From positions 109,932,826-109,996,825 of the forward strand of contig CM070546.1 of assembly GCA_036346405.1 (NCBI GenBank): a DNA stretch of 64,000 nt. Direction: 5' to 3'. The number at the start of each line of letters is the position of its first letter. Positions within the stretch are counted from its first letter, which is position 1. This document shows positions 1-9,997 of this stretch, in pieces. This stretch comes from Phyllostachys edulis. Its lineage: Eukaryota; Streptophyta; Magnoliopsida; Poales; Poaceae. A program made the position numbers and the translations under genes. The notes below the pieces were generated by a model. It searched no databases. It was not told where the DNA came from and was given only the letters and a program-made list of their open reading frames with translations.

Positions 1-1405
1 GCAAATTGCGGATGCTAACTGGGACATCGTCATCAGGTCGACAGTTCAATTCGTCGAACATCCCACATTCCCTAATCCTTGATCGAAGTCTTCGGGCTTT
101 TGGCCCAAGATCGTGGCTTACCATCGCCGTCTCCCGTCGACTATGGACGGTACTTTCCTTCTTGGAAGTACAAGGGCACCATTCTCACCGCTATTGTCAC
201 GATGGCAACGACCAATTGCTCCGATTGCCTATGCAATTATGGAGAATAAGAACAACCGCCATTGGCTATGGTTTCTAGCCAACATAAAGCAACATGTTGT
301 AAGGATCGGCCGAATGTGTGCGCTATAACCAACCGTCATCTTAGGGTTGTTGTCCATGGCCATGCACCATGCAAAGATGGTACAAGCCCACCGTTCCAAT
401 GGAACAACATGCACACACGTTGGTGCATGCGGCATCTAGCTGCCAACTTCCACACGCGCTTCTGGAGCAAAGGCCTCATGAAGAAGTTCAAGAAGCTCTG
501 CTTGTAGAACCAGAAGCGCAAGTTCGATGCCGTGTGGTGGGAGCTTGAGGTCGAAACCGAGCGTGCAAGTGGAGGTTCTGGCCCAGGCGCACCGCAAAGC
601 GAGTTCACTGAGTGGATGAGCGAGCATGCCCCCGACTATGAGAAATGATCCCTTCTTCACGACACCTATGGTGCTCGATACGGCATCATGACAACTAACA
701 TGTCCGAGGTCTACAACGGTGTGTTGAAAGGGGTCCGTGCCCTGCCCATCACCGCTGTTGTCGATGAGACATGGAACCGTACGGTCGGTTACTTCGTCAA
801 TTGGGCAATGATAGCCAAACAGCATTTGGACGAAGGGAAACAGTACTCGGAGGTTACCCTTGCCTACATGGAGAAGAAAATTACCAAGGCCCGATCCCAT
901 GTAGCTATCACAATGGATGGCGTGAGAAGGAAGTTCGAGATCCGCTCATGGACAAGTACGCTCAGCGGCCACATGAGAGGTGATTTGGAAGCATGTTTGC
1001 ACCATAGGCGATGTGGCAGTTTGCACCTGCAACAAGCCTCAACTCCTGCACAAGCCTTGCTCCCATGTATATGCTGCATGTGCTGTATTTCACCAATCTT
1101 CTAGCATGTACATATCGGAGTACTACGACATACGACACCTGTATGATACTTGGAATGGGGAGTTCAACTCCTACGGCGTGGAAAGCCACTACAGGGACCT
1201 ATGGCCGGGAGCAGTGAAATGGTCACCGAATGACGCACTGCGGCATCCAGGCCGTGGGAGGCGTCAGTCAAGGTGCATCCGCAACGACATGAATGCGAGC
1301 CAACGTGGAGATCGGTCAAGACCAATAAGGTGTAGGCTATGTAAGACTAATGGGCACTCATTCAGGAACTGCCCGAATAGACCTTCTTCCTCCGGCGCCA
1401 CTTAG
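1..1405 (+). pseudogene. Mutator-like (MULE) transposase, 5' end outside window, frameshifted
   Basis: Remnant of a MURA-type DDE transposase, the enzyme that cuts and pastes Mutator-like elements. Pieces of one protein are spread over three + frames: DGTFLL with the first catalytic Asp (codon 146-148), DGNDQLL (from 201), IAYAIMENKNN with the likely catalytic Glu (codon 242-244), then WLWFLANIKQ, TRWCMRHLAANFHTRF, and NMSEVYNGVLKG near 700. A SWIM zinc finger, CTCNKPQLLHKPCSHV (about 1022-1069), and a CCHC knuckle, CRLCKTNGHSFRNC (1331-1372), follow; the stop is at 1403-1405. The domain order (DDE, SWIM, zinc knuckle) matches plant MULEs. At least three frameshifts make it inactive. No terminal inverted repeat could be identified, because the upstream end is missing. 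The family is clear; element membership of the neighbouring genes is inference. Confidence 0.88.
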
Positions 1406-1607
1406 TATCTGTAAGCTATCAGGTGTATTTGAGTCATGTGAGTGTTGTAGTGATGTGAGTGTTGTAATGATTTGCGTTGTAACCTGCACTGCTTTCTACG
1501 ATGTAACAAGTTGTTATTACCGCTTCGAGTTGTTATTACCGATTTATAAGTACAGATATCTGCCTCGTTTGGGTTACGTCGTGCTTTGCAAAAAGTAGTC
1601 GCGTCCT

Positions 1608-1735
1608 GCTTTCCAGAGAGTTGTCACTTTCTGCTTTCCAGAGAGTGGTCACGTCCAGCTTTCCAGAGAGTGGTCACGTCCAGCTTTCTAGAGAGTGGTC
1701 ACTTCCTGCTTTCCACACTGCGCGGTCACGTCCTC
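1608..1735. repeat. 25-bp tandem array, about 4.5 copies
   Basis: Units begin at 1608, 1633, 1658, 1683 and 1708, an exact 25-bp period for the first four, with a degenerate fifth unit. Each copy carries TTCCAGAGAGTGGTCAC followed by GTCC or TTCC. The array ends about 35 bp before a TATA box and so sits in the promoter position of the GRF zinc-finger gene. Confidence 0.85.
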
Positions 1736-1770
1736 CTTTCCGCACAGTGGGCCCTTCGTGCTCCCAACGC

Positions 1771-1778
1771 TATATATG
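1771..1778 (+). promoter_or_regulatory. TATA box of the GRF zinc-finger gene
   Basis: TATATATG lies 74 bp before the first ATG (1845) of the GRF gene and is followed by a CT-rich stretch (1800-1835) typical of plant 5' leaders. The spacing fits a transcription start near 1803. Inferred from sequence and position only. Confidence 0.55.
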
Positions 1779-1844
1779 GATGCTTTGGCTACCATTCACC
1801 TTACTCTTCTCTTCCTCTTCTCCTTTCTTCCAATGTAAAACAAG

Positions 1845-2419
1845 ATGTCTTCGGCCTCATCGAACATTCGAGTGAGCAGAGAATTACAATCACTATGACA
1901 GCAGCTGGTTTGCCCTCGTTGCAGGGATCCGATTAATGTGTTTACCTCTCATACGCCAACGAATCCGTCCCGAGTGTTCATGAAGTGTTCAAATCTTTCA
2001 GTAACTTCTGCAAAATCAGACGTAATGAATTGCGTTGTACATACCGGTTTTCTTACTTTCATTTGAAGTCGCAATTCTTTTGTAGAACACAACATGTCGG
2101 TTTTGGCAATGGGCTGACGAAGCTGTCCTAGTGGTTCAAGATATTGCAATGCAAATTGCTGCCTTCTAAGAAGACTCCCGTGGTGTTGCTGCAATTCGTG
2201 TAGTGGCTCGAGCGTCCGATCAACCAATGCAAGACTCCCGTAGTGTTATCGCAATTAAATGCGATTGGCTCGGCGCTCGATCAACCCATGCAAAATGAAG
2301 AGAAAAGGCTTCAAACACTGGATGAGAGGATGGAAAGAGTCGAGAAGATGCTTCAGAAGTTAGTTAAGATAGTTAGTTTTGCGGTCTTTCTTCTTTTATA
2401 TCTTGTTCTTGCCAAGTAG
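1845..2419 (+). pseudogene. GRF-type zinc-finger protein with coiled coil and C-terminal membrane segment, broken
   Basis: Small spliced gene. The ATG at 1845 is followed by an in-frame TGA at 1896, then by the first half of a GRF zinc finger, CPRC (1911-1922) and RVFMKC. A short intron ends at TTTTGTAG (2085); its donor is GT at 2001 or 2022. The second half, CRFWQWADE (2095-2121), completes the finger. This frame stops at 2167. After a 60-bp duplication another frame (ATG 2288, stop 2417-2419) gives a heptad-like stretch, RLQTLDERMERVEKMLQKL, then a hydrophobic segment, FAVFLLLYLVL. Finger, coil, then membrane tail is the layout of many short grass GRF proteins. GRF fingers generally bind nucleic acid; the role here is unknown. 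It lies between the MULE transposase and the convergent PMD gene. Confidence 0.72.
2173..2292. repeat. 60-bp tandem duplication inside the GRF gene
   Basis: Two diverged 60-bp copies, 2173-2232 and 2233-2292, both starting GACTCCCGT and ending ATCAACC(A/C)ATGCAA. The duplication lies exactly where the GRF reading frame changes. Confidence 0.85.
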
Positions 2420-2618
2420 AACGTTAGTGTGTAATGAGATTGTACTGTCCACTCGTTATCTATGCATCGCAGTCCTTGATGAATGAGAATAAAATTGTTC
2501 TACTGAGATAGATAACAAAGTACAAGTGTCCAATTACATTCCAATTACCATACTCTGCTTGGATTACAAATCAGTTAATGAAGCACAAGTTACAACATAT
2601 AATAGATTTCTAATGCTA

Positions 2619-5118
2619 CTACTGCTCACGCTGCTCCTCACTGCTGTCGGGCATAGTACCCTGTACTAGCCTTCCGCGCCGTGTTCCTGCCATAGGTCTC
2701 TGACGAATCTGTTCCTGTGGAAACGTCAACCTATCAGGTGACCGTGGGTTCTGCCGCAGGTCATAGCGGGCCTCCTCAACCGCCGTGTCAGCGTACAGGG
2801 GGGCATCACCTGTGGAAGTGGCGTTGAGAACAAGTCTGTGATCCAAGTAGTAGGATCCATAGTAGGATCCGTGGAGGGGCACTAACTCGGCTCAGCTTGC
2901 GGGATGGACTGGGTGAACTGCTCGGGGTACGGTTCATCTTGCGGGGTGAGCGGCGCAGGGTACATTGTGTACTCGGACTGATACCATGGCGCCGTATCGC
3001 CCATTGGAAATTGTCCAACAGTGTGTGGCTGCAAGGGAGAATCTGGGATAACATCCACCGCGGTTCCGGGTTGCACGTCTGTGCTCTCCGGAATGTTCTC
3101 TTCGTGCCTATGTGACGACGACAGCGGCACAGTAGGGTCCCTCTGAGATGAGGACGACATCAGCGTAGGGTCCCTCCGTGACGACGACGGCATCAGCGTA
3201 GGGTCCCTCCGAGACGAGGACGGCATCGCCAGAGAGTCCTGCGCGGAAAGCGCGCTGAACGATCCGCCGCCCATGCCGCCGCGCCTTGTTGGTCGACTTC
3301 GCCGGACGGGAAGATGGAGGGGCGAGGGTACGCGACGACGCTCCGTCCGATGCCTCGAGTCGACATCGCTGGGCCTTCCACAGCTCATGTTACGAACGAC
3401 CTGCTTGACATCATCAACAAGCGTCTTCATGACCGAAAAAAGGCGTTCGACTGTGTTGTTCGTACCCCGCTCGAGTTCCCGCCGGCCGTGCTCAATAACG
3501 CTCTCCAAACGGTCCACCTGCATGGTTATCGAACAAACAAAATTTTGTTAGTTAACCCTATTTCGGAGGGTGCTTAATCTACTACGTGCTCAACATACCG
3601 AATCGTCATTACGTGCTGCACAGTGTGGGTCCATCCCCAAGTCCAAGCGTACGGCGTGGCTAGGATCTGCATGTCGGGCCGAGGGGGCGCCTGTCAGTCT
3701 CGCCCGCCTGTGCCGTATATACCACTCCAAGTACGTGTCGTAAGTCCCTTCATCGTAAAGGCGTGCCTCTTGCAAAATGGAATCAGTGGCCGTTTGCCAT
3801 GCATCTACCCACGGTTGCTGCGTCTGAAGCCAGTCATCACTCTTGCGGCCCTTCTTCGTCTACCTAAAGGTGGAATAAAATAAATAAATTATGGTACCGA
3901 CATAACATATGACTAAAGGATCTACAATATTATTAAGCAATGCAATGTACTTACAGGTGACTACACCTCGCAAGCGGTCGCCCTAGAGCGGGGATCTCTG
4001 GTGCAAACTGAATCGCCTCATCACTGTTGTGGGTTGTGCGGCTCGACCATGTGGGAGAACACAGATGACAAGTTGTCCTCGAGACGCGCATCGGTGGCAT
4101 AGCAAGCTCAAGCCGTCGGGCACCGCGCCTCCTGCGTGGGCATCCGCCCAAGGAGCCCATATTATGTCGATCCTTGTGCGAGGTCTCAATTCATTGTGGA
4201 ACTCGGGGTATATCGGCGCACTCTCCCTAGCTCACCCTAGTATCGCCATTAGTCCATTGGGATCCCATGGTCGGGCCTTCCACGGATCCTCCTCGTCCGC
4301 CTCACCATAGAAATCTTTGTGTGTGCGGGTAAGGTGGATCGGGCACGCAAGCTCGCCCGTCCCGACCGCTGTGCTCCCATGACCCACAGTATATAACGTG
4401 TGGCAACCGAGAGCATGGGCTATGTTCCGTGCGGCGACGAAGCGACGTCACCACGCCACATGATGCGTCACGCCTGATGCAAGGTGAACTCCAAGTATCT
4501 TGTGCACGTCCTCATCGTCGGCGTCCACGATGGACTCCGCAAGGTGAATATAACTCGGGTACACCATTTCCCTCTGCATGCTAGGGAACATGACCCACCC
4601 GAATATAAACAACAAATATGCAATAAGGTGGCATCGAACCACCTCCTCCGTGGTGTCATTTGGACAATGCATGAATCGTCGCAGCCAACTGTGTGGAATG
4701 CCCTTAGACCTCTCGGGAATAGGCTGCCCGAAGCGATGATTGAGACGCACCTTCCAGTCCGACGACCTCAGAGGGGGAACAACTACACGGAAGGCCGGTA
4801 ATGAAGCTGACGTCTTGCAGTGTCACCGTCATCTCCCCCCACCTAAAGTGGAATGTGTGGGTCTCCGGCCGCCAACGATCAACCAAGGCGGAAAGAAGAG
4901 AGGCATCAATTAGGAGGTTCTGCCCCATATTCAAGATGCTTGGCGAACGCATAATCACCACACTGACGAAGCCTCGGAACATACCGCTCGTCCAGCGGCT
5001 AGGTCTCCCTCGGTCCCCGTGTCACCAGAGTTGGTGGCCCATCGCCATCGATCCAAGCGTGACAGCGATGCTTGCCGTCCCATGCCGCTTCAAGTAGGGG
5101 TGGTAGAGTACGTGCCAT
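2619..5118 (-). pseudogene. Plant mobile domain (PMD, MAIN-like/'aminotransferase-like') protein, intron-containing, decayed
   Basis: Start ATG at 5118-5116, right after a 92-nt 5'-UTR intron (5212-5121, GTAAGT...TTTGCAG). The N-terminus (MARTLPPLLEAAWDG, AWIDGDGPP, then LDERYVPRL in a shifted frame) leads to the PMD signature ALVDRWRPETHTFHF and GEMTVTLQDVSFITGLP (4900-4790). After a frameshift near 4750 come HLIAYLLFIFGWVMFPS, IIWAPWADA and TVMRRFSLHQ. Two further introns have canonical ends, 3954-3864 and 3598-3518. The last exon has a coiled-coil start (VDRLESVIEHGRRELERG), a Ser/Arg-rich tail with 11-residue repeats, and a stop at 2882; a continuation in another frame ends at 2619. PMD proteins include Arabidopsis MAIN and MAIL1, which act in silencing and gene expression, and many transposon-borne copies. 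Retained introns rule out a processed retrocopy. Stops and frameshifts make it non-functional. Confidence 0.82.
3128..3226 (-). repeat. 33-bp in-frame tandem repeat in the PMD gene tail
   Basis: The marker GTAGGGTCCCT recurs at 3132, 3165 and 3198, a 33-bp (11-codon) period. In the - strand frame it encodes repeats of the form SSSRRDPTLMP. The copies keep the frame, so the array probably grew while the gene was still coding. Confidence 0.8.
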
Positions 5119-5266
5119 TGCTGCAAATAGACAAAAACTAACAGTTAGCGAAATCTAAGTACGTACTTAATGGTAAAAAATGCAATAAGTAAAAAATTAA
5201 ACGCGTACTTACCTAAACTAATCGGAACGCGCGCTGCGCTTATGAGCAATTCGGCCGCGCGCGTTC

Positions 5267-5276
5267 GTTTATATAC
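5267..5276 (-). promoter_or_regulatory. TATA box of the PMD gene
   Basis: GTATATAAAC on the - strand, about 55 nt before the donor of the 5'-UTR intron. It places a short non-coding first exon ahead of the intron and the ATG at 5118. Inferred from sequence and spacing. Confidence 0.55.
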
Positions 5277-5279
5277 GCA

Positions 5280-6010
5280 GCTCCTGAAGACAACGAAAGA
5301 CATCGACGCGATTTAAAGCCACAAAAAACCAAAACACGATGCACCGTGAGCATCTTTTGGTGGAAAAAGCGGTAGCATGGCGAGGGAGCGAGGAATCGCG
5401 TCGCGATCGGGACAGACTGAGACTGCCTGCGCCCACCACCGGGCAGTGCACTGCCACACTGGGTCGGGGCGGTGCTGCCAGGCCCGAGTGGCGGCGGTCG
5501 CTTTCTGCGCCGATAGAGCATGTAGGAGCATCAGACAGGCCATTCTTGCAGATTATGGCGAATGAGGGCTATTTTTGAAATTAAAATTGCTACAGGGCCA
5601 AAACAGTAAAAAATTTGGCTGGGGACACCTTATTCCCTGCGCGTGTCACTGCGTGTGGGCCCTCTCTGACACCAGGGGCCCGGTTGAATGGGTGATAGGT
5701 TGCTGGTCCAAAATCTGGATGATAAAGAAGCAGCTATAGCCTACAGGTCCGGCCCAATCTTGTCTCATTATAATTGGTGTATTAAGAGTATCTACAATAG
5801 TTTGTTACTAAAAGGAGAGAGAGTATTCAATCTAATAAAAAGAAATAAATCTTTCAATGGATTGTTTCTTAAACTTGTATCTAAGACTTTAATTGCTACT
5901 CACAAAACAAATTTTTAGGTAACAAGCAAGTCTCCAATAGCTATTTTGTTGTTTCTTGTGTCTTGGTATTAACAACCAGGTATATTTAGTTGTTTCAAAA
6001 GGATGAAGAG
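5280..6010. other. No gene seen; left flank of LINE
   Basis: GC-rich to about 5570, then AT-rich. Short open frames show no recognisable domain. The last 14 bases (5997-6010, AAAAGGATGAAGAG) are the left target-site copy of the LINE insertion. The outer end of the MULE-related block may lie here, but no inverted repeat can be checked. Confidence 0.5.
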
Positions 6011-6639
6011 GGCGGAATGTTCTCAATGGGGGCTGAACTTCTCTCCGTCCGCTCTGGCGACATTCTAGGCGACTAGTGCACCTCCCTCTCTCCCACCGCC
6101 GGTGCGGCCACCCCAATCCCTCCCTCCCCATCCCTCCTTCCCCAGTGCGATGTCTCCCATCCCCCCTTCTCCCTCCCCCCCTCCCCCCCCTCGCCGCCTC
6201 TACCCTTCCCTTTTCGCGCCCCCCTCAGGCTCGCTTCACCAACAAGCACCCCCCACCTTCCTCCCCTTCCTCGCCTTGACCCCCTTCCTTTCCTCCCCAC
6301 CCCTTAGCTCACCGCACCCTCCTCCCCACCCCCAAACCCTCCCGAGGCCGGATCCAGATCTGGTTTGCCCCCCCACCCACTCCCTTGCCCCAAGATCTAG
6401 CCGTCGGCCCCTTTTGCAACAGTGTCTTCCTGTGTCGTAGCCCTCCCCAAGTGGTGCCATCCTAGGCTCCACAGCTTTTTCTCTGTGCCCTCCTCAACCT
6501 GCCCAAGCTCCCACTTTTGTGCAAATCCTCCAGCGCAAGGGTCAACCGAGCCTCAACTCTCCATTCACTACGCCTGACAACCTTAGCAACCACCTCCCTT
6601 TGAAGCACATTCAAGTGTCTCCGAGCTACCCTAGAGCTA

Positions 6640-9534
6640 TGGCCCTAGCTCGTCCCATCGAAGCAAACTCGAGGCCACAGCGAATCCTCAAGTCAAAGAA
6701 GGAGCTCTCTCGCCCTCCCCCAAAGCTGCTCGACCTGGCGCAGCTAGCAGAGGGATGGCAGATTGTCCAGGGCCGAGGTGGTGGTGTGCAGCTCAACGCA
6801 AGTCCATCCCCCGCCATTACTCAGCATCAGCCCCCTTTCTCAATAAATTGAAAGGTAGGTGCTCCTGCTGCTTATCAAGAGACCACCTTATTTCCTCCTG
6901 CCGAAACCCTCTACGATGCTTCCACTGCTTCCACTCAGGTCATCGCGCTAGGGAGTGTCGGAACCGGCCTAGGCTCCATCGTTCAACTGCCTCACCTGCT
7001 TCGCAGCACCAAGCCCCTCTGAACATACCGCGGCTTCCAGCTTCCCAAAGCCAGTGCGCCTCGGCCATGGCCTTCCTTGGTGCACCTGACACTCGACCGG
7101 ATGAAGACTACTGTATCGTCAACGCCAACCCTCGCTGACCGCGCCGTCAGATCGGAGGACACCGCTTGTCGCTGGTGTGCATGGGTGACTCCAACACCGA
7201 CGACAGAGCTGTGGTAGAAGCGGTTCACCGCCGCTTCAGCCTTCGTCACGAAGATGTCTCCGTCTCCCTCCACCACCTGAAGGCCTTCCTTCTCAGGTTC
7301 AACAGCAAGCACTCCAAGGATAGAGTGCGGGAAGCGAAGAAATTCCACCACGAAGATTTGGAGATCCACGTCAGTCCATGGAGGGTTGTGAGCCATGCCT
7401 TTGGAGCCACGATGTTCTTTCGCGTCCAGCTTTGCTTGGAAGGGCTCCCGGTGTCCGCCTAGACCCCGGAGGTTGCAAAGCATCTCGTTGGAAGGAAATG
7501 CTCGCTGCACTCCATTGAGGGGGTCTCAACAAACAGGGAGGACATGAGGACCCTAAACCTCTGGGCTTGGACTGCTAATCTGAGCTCAATCCCGAAGGTG
7601 GCCTAGATCACCTTCATGCACGGCGCGGAGGATCCAAACCGGCCAGAAGCGAGCTCCCGCCTCCCGGACAAATGGAGGCACGGGCTCACCCATCGAGTGA
7701 TCCTTCACCTTGACTATGTCGAGGACCACACGGCTGCCCCCCCCCTCGACGACTTCATCTCAGCTGCTGACATCGCCCCGTATGAGCCCATCATAACCCG
7801 GATCCCTTGGAACCTAGAGGTTGTGGATGGCACACCAGAGTCCAGGGGGGGCAAGCCACCTCCCACCCCAACTGCTTCGGCTAGAAGAGGAGATGGGGGC
7901 TAACCCCTCGGTGGAAGATCGACGCACCTCTCGTGGCCAGCGACGCCCCCCTCGTCATTCGGCTCGCGATGACCATCCTTCCTCCACTCACTGGAGGCAC
8001 AAGGACCACGACGACAGTGATGATGGCAATGATCGTCACAACCACATCAACCGCAGCCACAGGAGCCTCGTCACCTCATCCAACCTTTGCCTCGACTCCG
8101 GTCGGGACCGTGAAAGATCCTTCACGCCACCAAAGATGGCAAAGAATAAGGAAGGTCGTCCACAGAGTGGAGCGGTGGGAACCAACCAAAGAACCCGGCG
8201 CCTTTGGGATCACCAAGATAACCGGCCCCTCAACAAATCACCGGAGCAAGTCAAGGCCGCTGTGGACCGTACACTGTAGGACCTCTTCGCGTCTTATGCC
8301 AAATCCTTGCGTGAAGCCCTCCAGGAGTGTTTTGACAAAAACCAACCTCAACGTTCCTTCACGGAGGAACTGCGAGGTGACTGGCTTCACAGAGCAGAAG
8401 ACTACGTCAAGGCTTCCTTGGCAGCTGCTGCTCAACTTGGTCTTTTGTCGAGTAGCTCGTCGGTTGCGCAAACCAAGCCGACCTAGTCGTCTTTCCTCCA
8501 GGCGGCAGGCCAACTAGCTGCCCCTTCAACTGCAGCCCCAGGCCTAGAGCTTAGCCTGGCCCCAAAGCTTCTGACTCCTCAGGCTAGACCGAAGCCCTCT
8601 CTGGATCTGACCCCTGCTCTCCTTACCGACACCAGCACAGGGTTCAGTCTAGAGGGCAGGGCTGTGCTTCCCTCTAGCGAGCCCCAACAGCCCTAATAGT
8701 CACCTCAGGCCGGCTTGCTGTCCCATTCAGTGCTGGACTTCCTCTCCATCTTTGACAAGGGTGGCATCAACCTGGTGCAGACGGAGACGCTGCAGGAGCA
8801 GCTTGGCGGGATCCTGGCTCAAGCGACATCCCCCTAGGTTATGACTGACGCTCCTCCACCTTTTTTCACTAACCTTGCTCTCCTCCCCATCCCTTCTCAG
8901 CTCCAGACTGGAGATACTCCTTCCACTCTCCAGGAGATTGCTGCGCCCAGCCCCCTTCATCATCCGGCCCAAGATGCTCAAGATCAGGTGTAGCAGTCGG
9001 TGCACAGCCCCCTTCATCATCCACCCCAAGATGCTCAATATCAGGTGTAGCAGTCGGTGCAGTGGCACACACTCAAGCCGGCCTTGTTCTCCAGTCCACC
9101 ACCTTCGATCTTTGCTACACCAGCTTCCCCCCAACGCGCGTGTTCCCACACTTCAGGACGGGTCAACCTTCGACGCAGCGTTCTTCTAGCAGCCAAGAGA
9201 AGACCGGGCTCAATGCTTCAGCGAGCTCAGGAAGCCCTCGCCCCACAAGCTGGGTACTCTTCCAAAAGACCGCCCCTTGACGGAGATTGCGCTCAACGAG
9301 TACCTCGCAGCATTCGAAGCTCCCCTTCCGGAAGAAACAATTACAGCCCTGGCGCAGCTCTTCAAGGTGGACTGCCAACTCACCAAGCAAGCGGATGCCG
9401 CCCTTGTCGAAATCAGAGGCCACTTCCAGTCGGACAGCCAGGAGATTGAGACTTCGTCTTTGCAGCATGCTGATGGGTATAGGCTTCCTCAAGCTTATTC
9501 AGCTGTGCAGGGTGCCCAAGTGGTGGCAGCCTAG
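6640..9534 (+). pseudogene. LINE ORF1 protein: RNA-binding, two zinc knuckles, broken
   Basis: ORF1 of plant L1 elements packages the RNA. A likely start is the ATG at 6640 (MALARPIEANSRPQ). After a frameshift near 6780 come two CCHC knuckles, CSCCLSRDHLISSC and CFHCFHSGHRAREC (6860-6960). A fold rich in VSPWRVVSHAFGATMF and LEGLPVSA (7370-7460) resembles the DUF4283/RRM-like part of plant L1 ORF1. The long C-terminal half is Pro/Ser/Arg-rich and probably disordered, ending at TAG 9532-9534 after ALNEYLAAFEAPLPEE. Several stops (near 7460, 7603 and 8280) break it. Order differs from some L1 proteins, in which the RRM-like part precedes the knuckles. Confidence 0.75.
8948..9061. repeat. 57-bp tandem duplication in LINE ORF1
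   Basis: CAGCCCCCTTCATCATCC begins at 8948 and again at 9005, a 57-bp period (19 codons). The two copies differ at only a few positions. The length preserves the frame. Confidence 0.85.
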
Positions 9535-9997
9535 TAGGTGGAGCTCCACCCAGTTTGAGGCCTCGACAATTTCAGGACCATACAGATCTCTACCTTCGCT
9601 GCCTTAGTTTTTGCGGATCCTACCTCTTTTGCTTCATTGTCGTTGTTTAAGTTCATGTTGCTCACCTTTAAGCATTACCGAATGGCCCCAAATCTGAGTT
9701 GTTCTTCCGCTCCAGCTTTGTGGCCCCTACCGCCTCTGAACCTGGCCGCTAGTTTCATGCTCGGCAGCTCAGTTCGGCCGGCTGCTCCACGTCTATTTGT
9801 CTTGTTAGCTACGGTTGTGTGTTGTGTGATGCTGGAGTGACACGCACTGAAGCAAGCCGCCGGTGGCAGTGGTTCGTTGCATCCTCTTCGACGATGCAAG
9901 CAACACACACGAGCAGCCTCCGAACCAAACAACCACAGCCTTCTCTTTACTCATCGGCCTCTGTCTCTACACTCCAAATGGAAGCAGCCCCCCCCAA

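Noticed and set aside
5560..5720. Possible right terminal inverted repeat of the MULE-GRF-PMD block
   Set aside because: The left end is outside the window, so no inverted match can be shown.
6073..6440. Pro-rich open frames
   Set aside because: Part of the pyrimidine-rich 5' leader of the LINE.
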